A stretch of DNA of 64,000 bases, from assembly GCF_009760405.1 (NCBI RefSeq), contig NZ_WRPP01000005.1:62001-126000 (forward strand). Direction: 5' to 3'. The position numbers were made by a program, and so were the translations under genes. Origin of the DNA: Nocardia terrae (GTDB taxonomy: Bacteria; Actinomycetota; Actinomycetes; Mycobacteriales; Mycobacteriaceae). Below the pieces are notes generated by a model. That model was not told the DNA's origin, did not search any database, and saw only the letters and a list, made by a program, of their open reading frames with translations. Shown here piece after piece: positions 9,259 to 17,353 of the stretch; position 1 is the stretch's first letter, and every line of letters starts with the position of its first letter.

Positions 9259-9319
9259 GTCGAGTGGCACATCCTGGAGGCGGATTCGGGCAAAACCCCT
9301 CCGGGATGTGCCACTCGAC
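9259..9319. repeat. 22-bp inverted repeat (long hairpin)
   Basis: The left arm (9259-9280) and right arm (9298-9319) are complementary at 21 of 22 positions, with a 17-nt loop. It starts 6 bp past the acyl-CoA dehydrogenase stop (minus strand) and lies before the DUF1266 start. The simplest reading is a strong terminator or processing hairpin. There is no U-tract. Confidence 0.8.
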
Positions 9320-9325
9320 GGACGG

Positions 9326-10615
9326 TCAGAGGTTGGCGATGGTGTGTTCGAGGCGGGTGGCCACCAGGTCGCGGGCTTTTTCGCGGAGGGCGGGGCGGTA
9401 GCCGGTGGGGTAGACCGGGTCCGCGGGGGCGTAGGTCTTCAGGACTTCCTTGGCCAGGGTGATCTTGTGGACCTCGGTGGGGCCGTCGGCGATGGCCATG
9501 ATCTGGGCGTAGGTCATCATGTCGGTGAAGGGGAGGTCGCTGCTCACGCCCAGGGCGCCGTGCAGATGCATTGCGCGCTGGGCGATGTCGTGCATGACCT
9601 TCGGCATGGCGACCTTGATGGCGGCGATGTCGTGGCGGACCTTGCGGTAGTCCTGTTCCTTGTCGATGCGCCAGGCAGTGCGCAGCACCAGCAGCCGGAA
9701 CTGTTCCATCTCGATCCAGGATTCGGCGATCTTCTCCTGGGTCATCTGCTTGCCGCCGAGCACGCCCCGGCCCATCGGCCGCGACACCGCGCGCTCGCAC
9801 ATCATGTCGAACGCCTTGCGCACCAGGGCGACCGTGCGCATGGCGTGGTGGACGCGGCCGCCGCCGAGACGGGTCTGGGCGACGATGAAGCCGAGGCCCT
9901 CCGCCCCGAGCAGCGCGTCGGCGGGGATGCGGACGTTCGAGAACCGCAGGTGGCCTTCGTGTTCGCTGAAGCCGGGGACGGTGAAGTTCTTCACGATCTC
10001 CAGGCCGGGGGTGTCGGCGGGCACGATGAACATGGACAGCCGCTGATGCGGCGGCGCGTCCGGGTCGGTGACCGCCATGACGATATGGAACGTCGCGAAC
10101 TCGGCGGCGGAGTTGAACCACTTCTCGCCGTTGATGACCCACTCGTCGCCGTCGCGGACCGCGCGGGTCTGGAAGGCCGTCGGATCCGAGCCGCCCTGCG
10201 GTTCGGTCATGACGTAACAGGACCCGATCTCACCGTCGAGCAAGGGCTGCAGGTACTTCGCCTTCTGTTCGGCCGTGCCGAAGTGCGCGAGGATCTCGGC
10301 ATTGCCCGAATCCGGTGCCTGGCAGCCGAACACCAGCGGGGCCCACTGCGAGGTGCCCAGCATCTCGTTGAGCAGGGCCAGTTTCAGCTGCCCGTAGCCG
10401 GGCCCGCCGAGTTCGGGACCCAGGTGGCAGGCCCACAGCTGCTGTTCCTTCACCTTCTCCTGCAGCGGCTTCATGAGCGCGCGGATCTCGGGGTTGGTGC
10501 GGTCGTAGGGGTTCGGATACACCAGGTCCAGGGGTTCCACCTCGGTCCTGACGAACTCCGCGACCCAGTCCAGCTTCTTCTGGTACTCCGGGTCCGTCTC
10601 GAAATCCCAAGCCAT
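9326..10615 (-). CDS. Acyl-CoA dehydrogenase (ACAD10/11-like)
   Basis: A 429-aa flavoenzyme that oxidises an acyl-CoA to the 2-enoyl-CoA with FAD. The start MAWDFETDP at 10615 is 2 bp after the TetR stop, in the same operon. Visible elements are the N-terminal helical domain, the CYVMTEPQGGSDPT flavin/substrate segment (about 135-150), WVINGEKWFNSAA, the middle beta-domain, and the C-terminal LHGALGVSSDLPFT and IADGPTEVHKITLAKEVL. The last motif replaces the usual ADGPDEVH, with Thr where this subgroup normally has Asp. TetR and SDR partners suggest a regulated acyl or alcohol catabolic pathway; the substrate is unknown. Confidence 0.9.
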   Translation of the reverse strand: MAWDFETDPEYQKKLDWVAEFVRTEVEPLDLVYPNPYDRTNPEIRALMKPLQEKVKEQQLWACHLGPELGGPGYGQLKLALLNEMLGTSQWAPLVFGCQAPDSGNAEILAHFGTAEQKAKYLQPLLDGEIGSCYVMTEPQGGSDPTAFQTRAVRDGDEWVINGEKWFNSAAEFATFHIVMAVTDPDAPPHQRLSMFIVPADTPGLEIVKNFTVPGFSEHEGHLRFSNVRIPADALLGAEGLGFIVAQTRLGGGRVHHAMRTVALVRKAFDMMCERAVSRPMGRGVLGGKQMTQEKIAESWIEMEQFRLLVLRTAWRIDKEQDYRKVRHDIAAIKVAMPKVMHDIAQRAMHLHGALGVSSDLPFTDMMTYAQIMAIADGPTEVHKITLAKEVLKTYAPADPVYPTGYRPALREKARDLVATRLEHTIANL

Positions 10616-10617
10616 GA

Positions 10618-11253
10618 TCAGCCTTTCGTGCTCTTGCGCGGTTGGATGAGTCCGTCCAGGACGGTGGTGCAGAGAATGTCGGCGATCTCGTCGGGGGTGT
10701 GCCGGCCGTCGGCGCGGTACCAGAAGGTCACCGAATTGAGCATGCCGAGAACGCTGTTGGTGACCACGTGGTCGCCGGTGCGCAGCACGCCGGAGCTCTT
10801 GCCCGCGTCGATGACCTGCTGCCACAGCGCTTGGATACGGTCGCGCAGCTGCTGCAGCTCGCCCGCCCGCTCACCGCTGAGCGCCGCGCCGTCGCGCAGC
10901 TGGATGGCGACGGCGGCCCGGTTCTCGATGATGAGCCGCACGTGCGAGTGGATCAGCTTGCGCAGCTTGGTGACCGGATAGTCCGAGCCGCCCGCGATCT
11001 GCTCGGCCTCGGCGAGCATGAGCCGCGTGTAGTCCCCGAGGATCTGCCACAGCAACTCTTCCTTCGAGCCGATGTGGTAGTACAGCGCCCCGCGCTGCAC
11101 GTCGGCGCGGTCCCCGATCTCGGCGACGCCGGTGCCGTGGAAGCCCTTCTCCGAGAACAGTTCCAGCGCGGCCCGCACGATCCGCTCCCGGGTCTCCCCC
11201 GGCCCGGCGGCCGAGGCGGGCGGGCGGCCGCGTTTGCGGGCGGGGGCCGTCAC
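10618..11253 (-). CDS. TetR-family regulator of the acyl-CoA dehydrogenase/SDR operon
   Basis: A 211-aa repressor. The GTG at 11253 overlaps the SDR stop (GTGA). The N-terminal HTH (about 20-65: RERIVRAALELFSEKGFHGTGVAEIGDRADV then GALYYHIGSKEELL) is a standard TetR DNA-binding domain. The C-terminal part is a helical ligand pocket. KstR2/FadR-like actinobacterial regulators of this type bind acyl-CoA thioesters, which fits the neighbours. The operator is probably the pair of palindromes at 12040-12064 in front of the SDR gene. Confidence 0.88.
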   Translation of the reverse strand: MTAPARKRGRPPASAAGPGETRERIVRAALELFSEKGFHGTGVAEIGDRADVQRGALYYHIGSKEELLWQILGDYTRLMLAEAEQIAGGSDYPVTKLRKLIHSHVRLIIENRAAVAIQLRDGAALSGERAGELQQLRDRIQALWQQVIDAGKSSGVLRTGDHVVTNSVLGMLNSVTFWYRADGRHTPDEIADILCTTVLDGLIQPRKSTKG

Positions 11254-11996
11254 CGGATGCCGCCGTCCAGGGCCAGGGTCGAGCCGGTGCAGTAGGCCGA
11301 GGCGTCGGAGGCGAAGAACAGTGCCGCCCCGACGATGTCGGCGGGCACCCCGATGCGGCCGAGCGCGGTATGCCGGGCCAGTTCGGCGCGCATCTGCGGC
11401 GGCCACGCCTTGGCGATATCGGTGTCGAAGGCGCCGCAGCGAATCGTGTTCACCCGCACCGCGGGTCCGTAGGTTTGAGCGAAACCCATGGTCAGCGCCT
11501 CGAGCCCGGCCTTGGCGGCGGCGTAGGGCACCGCCAGCGGTTCGGGATGGGCGGCCTCGATCGAAGATATATTTACGATCGATCCGCCGCCGCCCGCGGC
11601 CATGCGCGCCCCGATGAGCGCCGAGAGCCGGAACGGCCCCTTCAGATTGGTGGCCATCACCTTGTCGAACATGGCCTCGGAAACCTGGTCCAAGCTGGGA
11701 TAAAGCAGCGACATCCCGGCGTTGTTGATCAGGACGTCGACCGTCCCGAACTCCCCGTAAGCCGCCTCGACGAGGGCCTCGCACTGCGCCCAGTCCCCCA
11801 CGTTGCAGGCCACCGGAAGGGCTCGTCGACCGGTCTTCGCGTGCACGTCGGAGGCTAATTCCTCACATGCCTCGAGCTTGCGGCTGGCGATGACGACATC
11901 GGACCCGGCCTCGGCGAGAGCCAGCACCATCTCCCGTCCGAGTCCGCGGCTGCCGCCCGTTACCACAGAGACCTTGCCGGACAAGGGATTTCCCAT
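11250..11996 (-). CDS. Short-chain dehydrogenase/reductase
   Basis: A 248-aa classical SDR with a Rossmann fold binding NAD(P). Cofactor motif TGGSRGLG lies at about 14-21, NNAG at about 90, the catalytic Ser in NISSIEA, and YAAAK (the YxxxK pair) at about 155. ATG 11996 (MGNPLSGK) is preferred over 12014 because the shorter start gives the normal SDR spacing to the glycine motif. It is the first gene of the SDR-TetR-acyl-CoA dehydrogenase operon. It is divergent from glcB across about 180 bp. Confidence 0.88.
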   Translation of the reverse strand: MGNPLSGKVSVVTGGSRGLGREMVLALAEAGSDVVIASRKLEACEELASDVHAKTGRRALPVACNVGDWAQCEALVEAAYGEFGTVDVLINNAGMSLLYPSLDQVSEAMFDKVMATNLKGPFRLSALIGARMAAGGGGSIVNISSIEAAHPEPLAVPYAAAKAGLEALTMGFAQTYGPAVRVNTIRCGAFDTDIAKAWPPQMRAELARHTALGRIGVPADIVGAALFFASDASAYCTGSTLALDGGIR

Positions 11997-12039
11997 GAAT
12001 CGCACCTCGACCAATCACCGCCGAAAAATGTTCCAACCA

Positions 12040-12064
12040 GTACATTAAATGTACCGACCGATAC
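12040..12064. promoter_or_regulatory. Two overlapping palindromes, candidate TetR operator
   Basis: GTACATTAAATGTAC (12040-12054) is a perfect 15-bp palindrome around one central base. Overlapping it, TGTACCGACCGATACA (12049-12064) is an imperfect palindrome (12 of 16) with the CCGACCG core often seen at TetR sites. Both lie 44-68 bp upstream of the SDR start and in the SDR/glcB divergent promoter region. Binding by the adjacent TetR is inferred. Confidence 0.6.
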
Positions 12065-12179
12065 AATCAAGACCCATCGTTCGAGGCCCCAACCCCGAGG
12101 CCGTGAAATACCGCCGGGTAACCGCGAGTAATATGACGCGCGTACTTTTTCCACCCGGCTTCTCGAAATGAGGCAGTAG

Positions 12180-14363
12180 ATGACAGAGCGGATTCAGGTC
12201 GGCGGGCTGCAGGTTGCCAAGGTGCTCCACGATTTCGTGGAGAACGAGGCCCTCCCCGGCACCGGTGTTGATTCCGCCGCGTTCTGGTCGGGTGCCGAGG
12301 CCGTCATCAATGACCTCGCCCCCCGCAACCGTGCTCTCCTGGCGGAACGCGACGACATCCAAGCCAAGATCGACGAGTGGCACCGCGCGAACCCTGGCGC
12401 TGGCTACGACAAGGCTGCCTACAAGCAGTTCCTCACCGAGATCGGCTATCTCCGTCCCGAACCGGCCGATTTCCAGATCGGTACCGAGAACGTGGACGCC
12501 GAAATCGCCACCCAGGCGGGACCGCAGCTGGTCGTGCCGGTGATGAACGCCCGCTTCGCCATCAATGCCGCCAACGCGCGCTGGGGTTCGCTCTACGACG
12601 CGCTGTACGGCACCGATGCCATCTCCGAGGCCAATGGCGCGGAGAAGGGTTCGGGCTACAACAAGGTCCGCGGTGACAAGGTCATCGAGTGGGCCCGCAA
12701 CTTCCTCGACGACGCGGTGCCGCTGATCACCGGCTCGCACGTCGGCTCCACCAAGTACTCGATCGAGGACGGCGAGCTCGTGGTCGGCCTCGAGGACGGC
12801 ACCGAGATCGGCCTGGCCGACAACGATGCCCTCGTCGGCTACCTGGGCGACCCGGCCAACCCGACCTCGGTCCTGCTGAAGCACAACGGGCTGCACATCG
12901 AGATCCAGATCGACCCGTCCTCCCCGATCGGTTCCACCGACACCGCGGGCGTCAAGGACGTCGTGCTGGAGTCCGCGGTCACCACGATCATGGACTTCGA
13001 GGACTCGGTCGCCGCCGTGGACGCCGAGGACAAGGTCCTCTGCTACCACAACTGGCTGGGCCTGATGAAGGGCACGCTGTCCGAGAAGGTCACCAAGGTC
13101 GGCAAGACCTTCACCCGCACCATGAACCCGGACCGCGTCTACACCGCGCTCGACGGCAGTGAGCTTGTGCTGCACGGTCGTTCGCTGCTGTTCGTGCGCA
13201 ACGTGGGTCACCTGATGACCTCCGACGCGATCATCGACGCCGCCGGCAACGAGGTTCCCGAGGGCATCATGGACGGCCTGATCACCGTCCTGATCGCCAA
13301 GCACGCCCTCAACGGCGACACCGAGCTGAAGAACACTCGCACCGGCTCGATCTACATCGTGAAGCCGAAGATGCACGGCCCGGACGAGGTGGCCTTCACC
13401 AACGAGCTGTTCGGCCGCATCGAAGAGGTCGTCGGCGTCCCGGCCAACACCCTCAAGGTCGGCATCATGGACGAGGAGCGCCGCACCACGGTGAACCTGA
13501 AGGCGTCCATCTTCGCCGCCAAGGACCGCGTGGTCTTCATCAACACCGGCTTCCTGGACCGCACCGGCGACGAGATCCACACCTCCATGGAGGCCGGGCC
13601 GATGGTCCGCAAGGCCGAGATGAAGGCCCAGCAGTGGATCAAGTCCTACGAGGACTGGAACGTCGACACCGGTCTGGCCACCGGCCTGCCCGGCAAGGCG
13701 CAGATCGGCAAGGGCATGTGGGCCATGCCGGATCTGATGGCCGAGATGCTGGTCCAGAAGATCGGCCACCCCAAGTCGGGCGCGAACACCGCGTGGGTCC
13801 CGTCCCCGACCGCCGCCACCCTGCACGCCACCCACTACCACCTGGTGGACGTGTTCAAGCGGCAGGCCGAGATCGCCAAGGGCGGCCCGCGCGCCACCGT
13901 CGACGAGATCCTCGAGATCCCGCTCGCCCCGAACACCGACTGGTCGCCCGAGGAGATCCAGCAGGAGCTGGACAACAACTCCCAGGGCATCCTCGGCTAC
14001 GTGGTCCGCTGGATCGACCAGGGCGTCGGCTGCTCGAAGGTCCCCGACATCAAGGACATCGGCCTCATGGAGGACCGCGCCACCCTGCGCATCTCCAGCC
14101 AGCTGATGGCCAACTGGCTGCGCCACGGCATCGTCTCCGAGGCGGATGTCATCGCTTCGCTGGAGCGCATGGCCCCCGTCGTGGACCGCCAGAACGCCGG
14201 TGACTCCTCGTACTTCCCGATGGCTCCGGACTTCAACGCCTCCATCGCCTTCCAGGCGGCGAAGGAACTGGTCCTCGAGGGCACCACCCAGCCCAACGGC
14301 TACACCGAGCCCATCCTGCACCGCCGCCGCCGCGAGGCGAAAGCCTTCAACAAGTCGGTCTGA
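12180..14363 (+). CDS. glcB: Malate synthase G
   Basis: A 727-aa enzyme condensing glyoxylate with acetyl-CoA to malate (glyoxylate shunt). The length matches E. coli MSG (723 aa) and mycobacterial GlcB (741). The TIM-barrel core has ESAVTTIMDFEDSVAAVDAEDK and the FVRNVGHLMT region. The catalytic base is Asp632 in MEDRATLRISSQ, equivalent to Asp631 of E. coli. A conserved Cys sits 14 residues earlier (GVGCSKVPD), and the C-terminus carries QPNGYTEPILHRRRRE. ATG 12180 follows a purine-rich GAGG. A 12-bp stem terminator follows. It is transcribed away from the SDR operon. Confidence 0.98.
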   Translation: MTERIQVGGLQVAKVLHDFVENEALPGTGVDSAAFWSGAEAVINDLAPRNRALLAERDDIQAKIDEWHRANPGAGYDKAAYKQFLTEIGYLRPEPADFQIGTENVDAEIATQAGPQLVVPVMNARFAINAANARWGSLYDALYGTDAISEANGAEKGSGYNKVRGDKVIEWARNFLDDAVPLITGSHVGSTKYSIEDGELVVGLEDGTEIGLADNDALVGYLGDPANPTSVLLKHNGLHIEIQIDPSSPIGSTDTAGVKDVVLESAVTTIMDFEDSVAAVDAEDKVLCYHNWLGLMKGTLSEKVTKVGKTFTRTMNPDRVYTALDGSELVLHGRSLLFVRNVGHLMTSDAIIDAAGNEVPEGIMDGLITVLIAKHALNGDTELKNTRTGSIYIVKPKMHGPDEVAFTNELFGRIEEVVGVPANTLKVGIMDEERRTTVNLKASIFAAKDRVVFINTGFLDRTGDEIHTSMEAGPMVRKAEMKAQQWIKSYEDWNVDTGLATGLPGKAQIGKGMWAMPDLMAEMLVQKIGHPKSGANTAWVPSPTAATLHATHYHLVDVFKRQAEIAKGGPRATVDEILEIPLAPNTDWSPEEIQQELDNNSQGILGYVVRWIDQGVGCSKVPDIKDIGLMEDRATLRISSQLMANWLRHGIVSEADVIASLERMAPVVDRQNAGDSSYFPMAPDFNASIAFQAAKELVLEGTTQPNGYTEPILHRRRREAKAFNKSV

Positions 14364-14415
14364 ACCGAGCACTGGAAACCACTGAAAAGAAGCTCCTCGC
14401 AGCACTTTTCAACCT

Positions 14416-14451
14416 GAGGCCCCGCCCTGGAACCACTCCGGGCGGGGCCTC
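14416..14451 (+). terminator. Terminator hairpin of glcB
   Basis: GAGGCCCCGCCC (14416-14427) and its perfect complement (14440-14451) form a 12-bp GC-rich stem with a 12-nt loop, 53 bp after the glcB stop. There is no U-tract, as is usual in high-GC actinobacteria. Confidence 0.85.
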
Positions 14452-14711
14452 ACCCATAACTGGAGATCACCCCACATCCCGGCCCATCACGCCGAAAACG
14501 GTCACACACGGGACACGTCTTCGTCGCCAGGAAATGCCCTCTACCAGTGGATTCGCGTCGGATAGCACTGATAGCAGCGAAGACCCATCATCGAAGTCTT
14601 GATTCGCTGTCCCCAATGAACCCCTCCTCGGCGTGTCCCGACCCGACACTCCGAAGATCTTTCGCCTTCAGCAACCGACTGCTCCGGCACTCCGAATCCG
14701 AGGCCTGCCTG

Positions 14712-15104
14712 ATGCGCTCGGTTCAGTCCGATTCAGAAGACGTCGATCGTTTTCGGGGTGCCACGAATCGATGGCCGGACTTCGCGTGCGTACAACGGAA
14801 CTCCACCGCCGTCGAGCTACAAGTCACTTTGTTGGTGGTGTCCGGCCATCCCGAGGTGATGCTCATCTTCGAATTCACCGGCACCGCAACGTCGGTGAAT
14901 CGGCCATCCGCCGCGACCGAGGCCGGCGATTTGAAGAACGCGTTCGCGATCCGGCATGTCGACGGAACCTACGCGGCCAGTGCCTCGGCTGAGCGTCATC
15001 CGACCGCCGTGTATGTCATCGGGGTGTCGCTGATCGATATCGCTCGAGATGGTGATGAGTCGTGGCGATCGGCCACACTCGATGCCGGTGCCGAAGTCCA
15101 CTAG
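14712..15104 (+). CDS. Hypothetical protein, doubtful
   Basis: An open frame of 130 codons from ATG 14712; the frame stays open upstream to 14547. Codon use becomes more coding-like in the second half (around AVELQVTLLVVSGHPEVMLIFEFTG and TAVYVIGVSLIDIARDG), where alternating hydrophobic residues suggest beta strands. The first half uses many rare AGA/ATA/CGA codons and looks non-coding. I recognise no family. It could be a small real gene, a degraded one, or chance. Confidence 0.25.
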   Translation: MRSVQSDSEDVDRFRGATNRWPDFACVQRNSTAVELQVTLLVVSGHPEVMLIFEFTGTATSVNRPSAATEAGDLKNAFAIRHVDGTYAASASAERHPTAVYVIGVSLIDIARDGDESWRSATLDAGAEVH

Positions 15105-15463
15105 GTATGTCCTCCGGCTCATCGCGAGGTTAAGGCTCCTGTAGCCCGTGCCTCCCACCGGTGACCGATACCAATGCGGGTGGCCACGACGGTTATCCGT
15201 TCAGCCGGTGCGCCGAGCAGGCCGTATAAGTAGTCGCAGAACGCTTCGATCGACCCGTAGCGGGCCACCACGTCCGAAAGGCATCCTCGGTGGGGACCCT
15301 TGCCACCGGAAATGCCCTGGCAACGTCGCGTTGATGCGTGGCGCGGGCGGCATGCAAGCATGGTGCCGAGACCCTGGTCAGAACCGCTCGAACAAGGGCG
15401 CCACGGCCGGCGCGATCAGCGCGGTATGCGGCTTCTTGCCGACACATCCGCTCATTGAGGCAC
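15105..15463. other. No convincing gene; possible gene remnant
   Basis: No start-to-stop frame here looks fully coding. On the minus strand around 15190-15290, a segment reading ARYGSIEAFCDYLYGLLGA is faintly like the C-terminal end of tyrosine/serine protein phosphatases, which would make this a decayed fragment. The similarity is weak and judged by eye. Confidence 0.25.
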
Positions 15464-15982
15464 TCACCGATCGCGCAGGCGATGAGCGGCCATTTCCTGG
15501 ACCAGTTCGAAGGATGTGGCGTCGCGGGCGAGGTAGCCCTGCCAGTGGAAGCTGGTGTCGGTGATGTTCGAGAAGATCCACCGGACCGATGTACCGACGT
15601 GAGTACTGCCTTCGAGGACGATGCCGGTGTCGGCAGAGCTTGCGTGCAGGGTGACGTGCAGGCCGGAGTGTGGGTCGAGCCAGACCGCGTTCCAGCTGTC
15701 TGTGGCTGGGACGTAGCAGCGGATCGTGGTGCCGGGGTAGCGATTCGGTGCGGTGGGGCAGTCGAGGACATCCTGGATCGCCAATCCGCCCAGCGTCCAA
15801 CCGAAGTCCCAGCGCCCGGGATAGGTCGTCCAGCTGCCGTCGGCGTCACGGAGGCGATTGGTCACTCGCCAGGAGCCGATGAACTGCCCGAACAGGGCGA
15901 GCTTCTCGACGTGATCGGGGTGGGGGCCTTGGGCGTGCAGGACGTTGGCCAACGCGTCGGCGGACCGGAAAGTCGTGTCCAC
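15464..15982 (-). CDS. DUF1579-like / lipocalin-fold small protein
   Basis: A 172-aa soluble protein. FGQFIGSWRVTNRL near residues 30-43 is the entry motif of lipocalin-like beta-barrel families (DUF1579, nitrobindin-related). It is followed by repeated strand-like segments (GRWDFGWTLGGLAIQDVL, TTIRCYVPATDSWNAVWLDP, WIFSNITDTSFHWQGYLA). Proteins of this type bind small hydrophobic ligands or haem; no haem-ligating His can be assigned with confidence. It is divergent from a CGNR zinc-finger regulator, which probably controls it through the AT-rich 15983-16052 interval. Confidence 0.6.
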   Translation of the reverse strand: MDTTFRSADALANVLHAQGPHPDHVEKLALFGQFIGSWRVTNRLRDADGSWTTYPGRWDFGWTLGGLAIQDVLDCPTAPNRYPGTTIRCYVPATDSWNAVWLDPHSGLHVTLHASSADTGIVLEGSTHVGTSVRWIFSNITDTSFHWQGYLARDATSFELVQEMAAHRLRDR

Positions 15983-16070
15983 AGCAACTCCATATCAGTT
16001 ACTAAAATAGTTTAAGTACTGAGAATGCTAAGGTCGGTGCTGCAGGTCGTCAATGGTGAGGAGGTGGGTG

Positions 16071-16610
16071 GTGAACGATCTGGATCTGGTCGTGGATTTG
16101 GTCAATACCGTTTACGCGCTGGCCGATCCGCCCGATCGATTGACGACGGTCGACCATTTCAGGGTCATCCTGCGCGGCGCGGGCCAGTCGGACCTGGCCG
16201 AGGAACTCGCCGACGGCGATCTGGATCGGCTGCGCGAGCTGCGGGAGCAGTTGCGGCCCGCGTTCGGCTGCGATACCGGCTCCGAGGCAACGGATCTGGT
16301 GAACGAACTACTGCGTGAACACGCCGTGGTCCCGCAGTTGTCGCAGGACACCACCGGCGTCATCCGGATGGACGCGAGTGGCATGTCGCACGGGCTCGCG
16401 GCCTTGGCAGGCAGGCTGGTCGCGGCCCTCGCCGAACACCTTGTGCAGCACGGCATTCGGCGACTCGGGGTGTGTGCCGCAGCCCCGTGCGAGTGCGTGT
16501 TCGTCGACCGCACCCGCCCGGGCACTCGCAAGTATTGCTGCGACACCTGCAACGACCGCGCCGCAGCGGCCGCGCACTATCGCCGCCGGAAAGCGAACCG
16601 ACGAGATTGA
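16071..16610 (+). CDS. CGNR zinc-finger / ABATE-domain regulator
   Basis: About 179 aa. The start GTG 16071 (or 16068) is favoured because GAGGAGG (16058-16064) precedes it at normal spacing; an ATG at 16053 lies upstream of that site. The N-terminal ABATE-type helical domain begins DLVVDLVNTVYALAD. The C-terminal zinc finger reads CAAAPCECVFVDRTRPGTRKYCCDTCNDR, with the four-cysteine CGNR arrangement. This family comprises likely DNA-binding regulators of neighbouring genes. The divergent DUF1579-like gene is the obvious target. The interval contains AGTTACTAAAATAG and TTTAAGTACT, an imperfect AT-rich dyad (16 of 24). Confidence 0.8.
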   Translation: MNDLDLVVDLVNTVYALADPPDRLTTVDHFRVILRGAGQSDLAEELADGDLDRLRELREQLRPAFGCDTGSEATDLVNELLREHAVVPQLSQDTTGVIRMDASGMSHGLAALAGRLVAALAEHLVQHGIRRLGVCAAAPCECVFVDRTRPGTRKYCCDTCNDRAAAAAHYRRRKANRRD

Positions 16611-16644
16611 CTGCCGCCCGAAACCTCCGGTGCCGAAATACCGG

Positions 16645-17271
16645 TCAGGCAGCGAAGATGGCGCGAATGAGAGCCTCATCGCCGGCGATCTCGACGGCCC
16701 CGAGCGCACGAGCGTCGCTGAGGGTGAGTGCACCGGCGGCAAGCCCGAGGATGTAGGCGGGGTCGGCGCGGACGGTGGCGTCGAGGTCGCGGCCGTCGTG
16801 CGGGGCGACCTCGAATCCGGATGCCGTGACACGGAGCTGGAAGAGCGAGCCACCGATGTCGAGGCCGACCGTCGCGGAGGGCCGGTCTTCGACCCGGACG
16901 GTGAGCAGGGCGGGCACGGCGAGGGCGAGCCATTCGGGGCGGAAGGCATCGGCGCCGGGGCCGGGGATCATCAGCGGGGTGGACCAACGGATCAAGCTCT
17001 CGATCGGCTCACGCAATTGCGCGCCCCAGGGGGTGAGTGCGTATTCGACGACGCTGCCCTCACCGGCCAACCGCCGCTCGATCACGCCGGAGGATTCCAG
17101 GTCACGCAGCCGGTCGGCGAGGAGATTGGTGGCGATGCCGGGCAGGCCGTCGAGCAGGTCCCGGTAGCGGGCCGGTGCGAGGAGCAACTGGCGGACGATG
17201 AGCAGGTTCCACCTGTCACCCACGACTTCGAGGGACCGGGCGAGCCCGCAGTACTGGCCGTAGCTACGCAT
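16645..17271 (-). CDS. HxlR-family regulator with SCP2-like C-terminal domain
   Basis: A 208-aa protein starting at ATG 17271, just after an AAGGAA site; the longer frame to 17319 would run through a palindromic operator. The winged helix (about 8-100) has the HxlR signature CGLARSLEVVGDRWNLLIVRQLL, then RYRDLLDGLPGIATNLLADRLRDLESSGVI. The second half resembles SCP2 sterol-carrier-like domains, probably sensing a hydrophobic ligand. It is divergent from the dehalogenase-like hydrolase 17354-18235, its likely target. Confidence 0.88.
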   Translation of the reverse strand: MRSYGQYCGLARSLEVVGDRWNLLIVRQLLLAPARYRDLLDGLPGIATNLLADRLRDLESSGVIERRLAGEGSVVEYALTPWGAQLREPIESLIRWSTPLMIPGPGADAFRPEWLALAVPALLTVRVEDRPSATVGLDIGGSLFQLRVTASGFEVAPHDGRDLDATVRADPAYILGLAAGALTLSDARALGAVEIAGDEALIRAIFAA

Positions 17272-17286
17272 CAATTCCTTCAATCG

Positions 17287-17312
17287 CTTGAGAATCTCAA
17301 GTTGACTTGAGA
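17287..17312. promoter_or_regulatory. CTTGAGA operator between HxlR and hydrolase genes
   Basis: CTTGAGAATCTCAAG (17287-17301) is a perfect palindrome around one base. A third CTTGAGA half-site lies at 17306-17312 in direct orientation. It sits between the divergent HxlR and hydrolase starts, the expected position for an HxlR site. Confidence 0.65.
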
Positions 17313-17353
17313 AGATCAATCATACCGTGATGTCGAGCGTAGGGGGTTCAACC

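Noticed and set aside
8225..10981. A 918-codon plus-strand open frame opposite the acyl-CoA dehydrogenase
   Set aside because: Arg/Gly/Val/Asp-rich with no family sequence; it is the GC-bias shadow of the real minus-strand genes.
12045..14405. A 786-codon minus-strand open frame opposite glcB
   Set aside because: Shadow frame of malate synthase; composition not protein-like.
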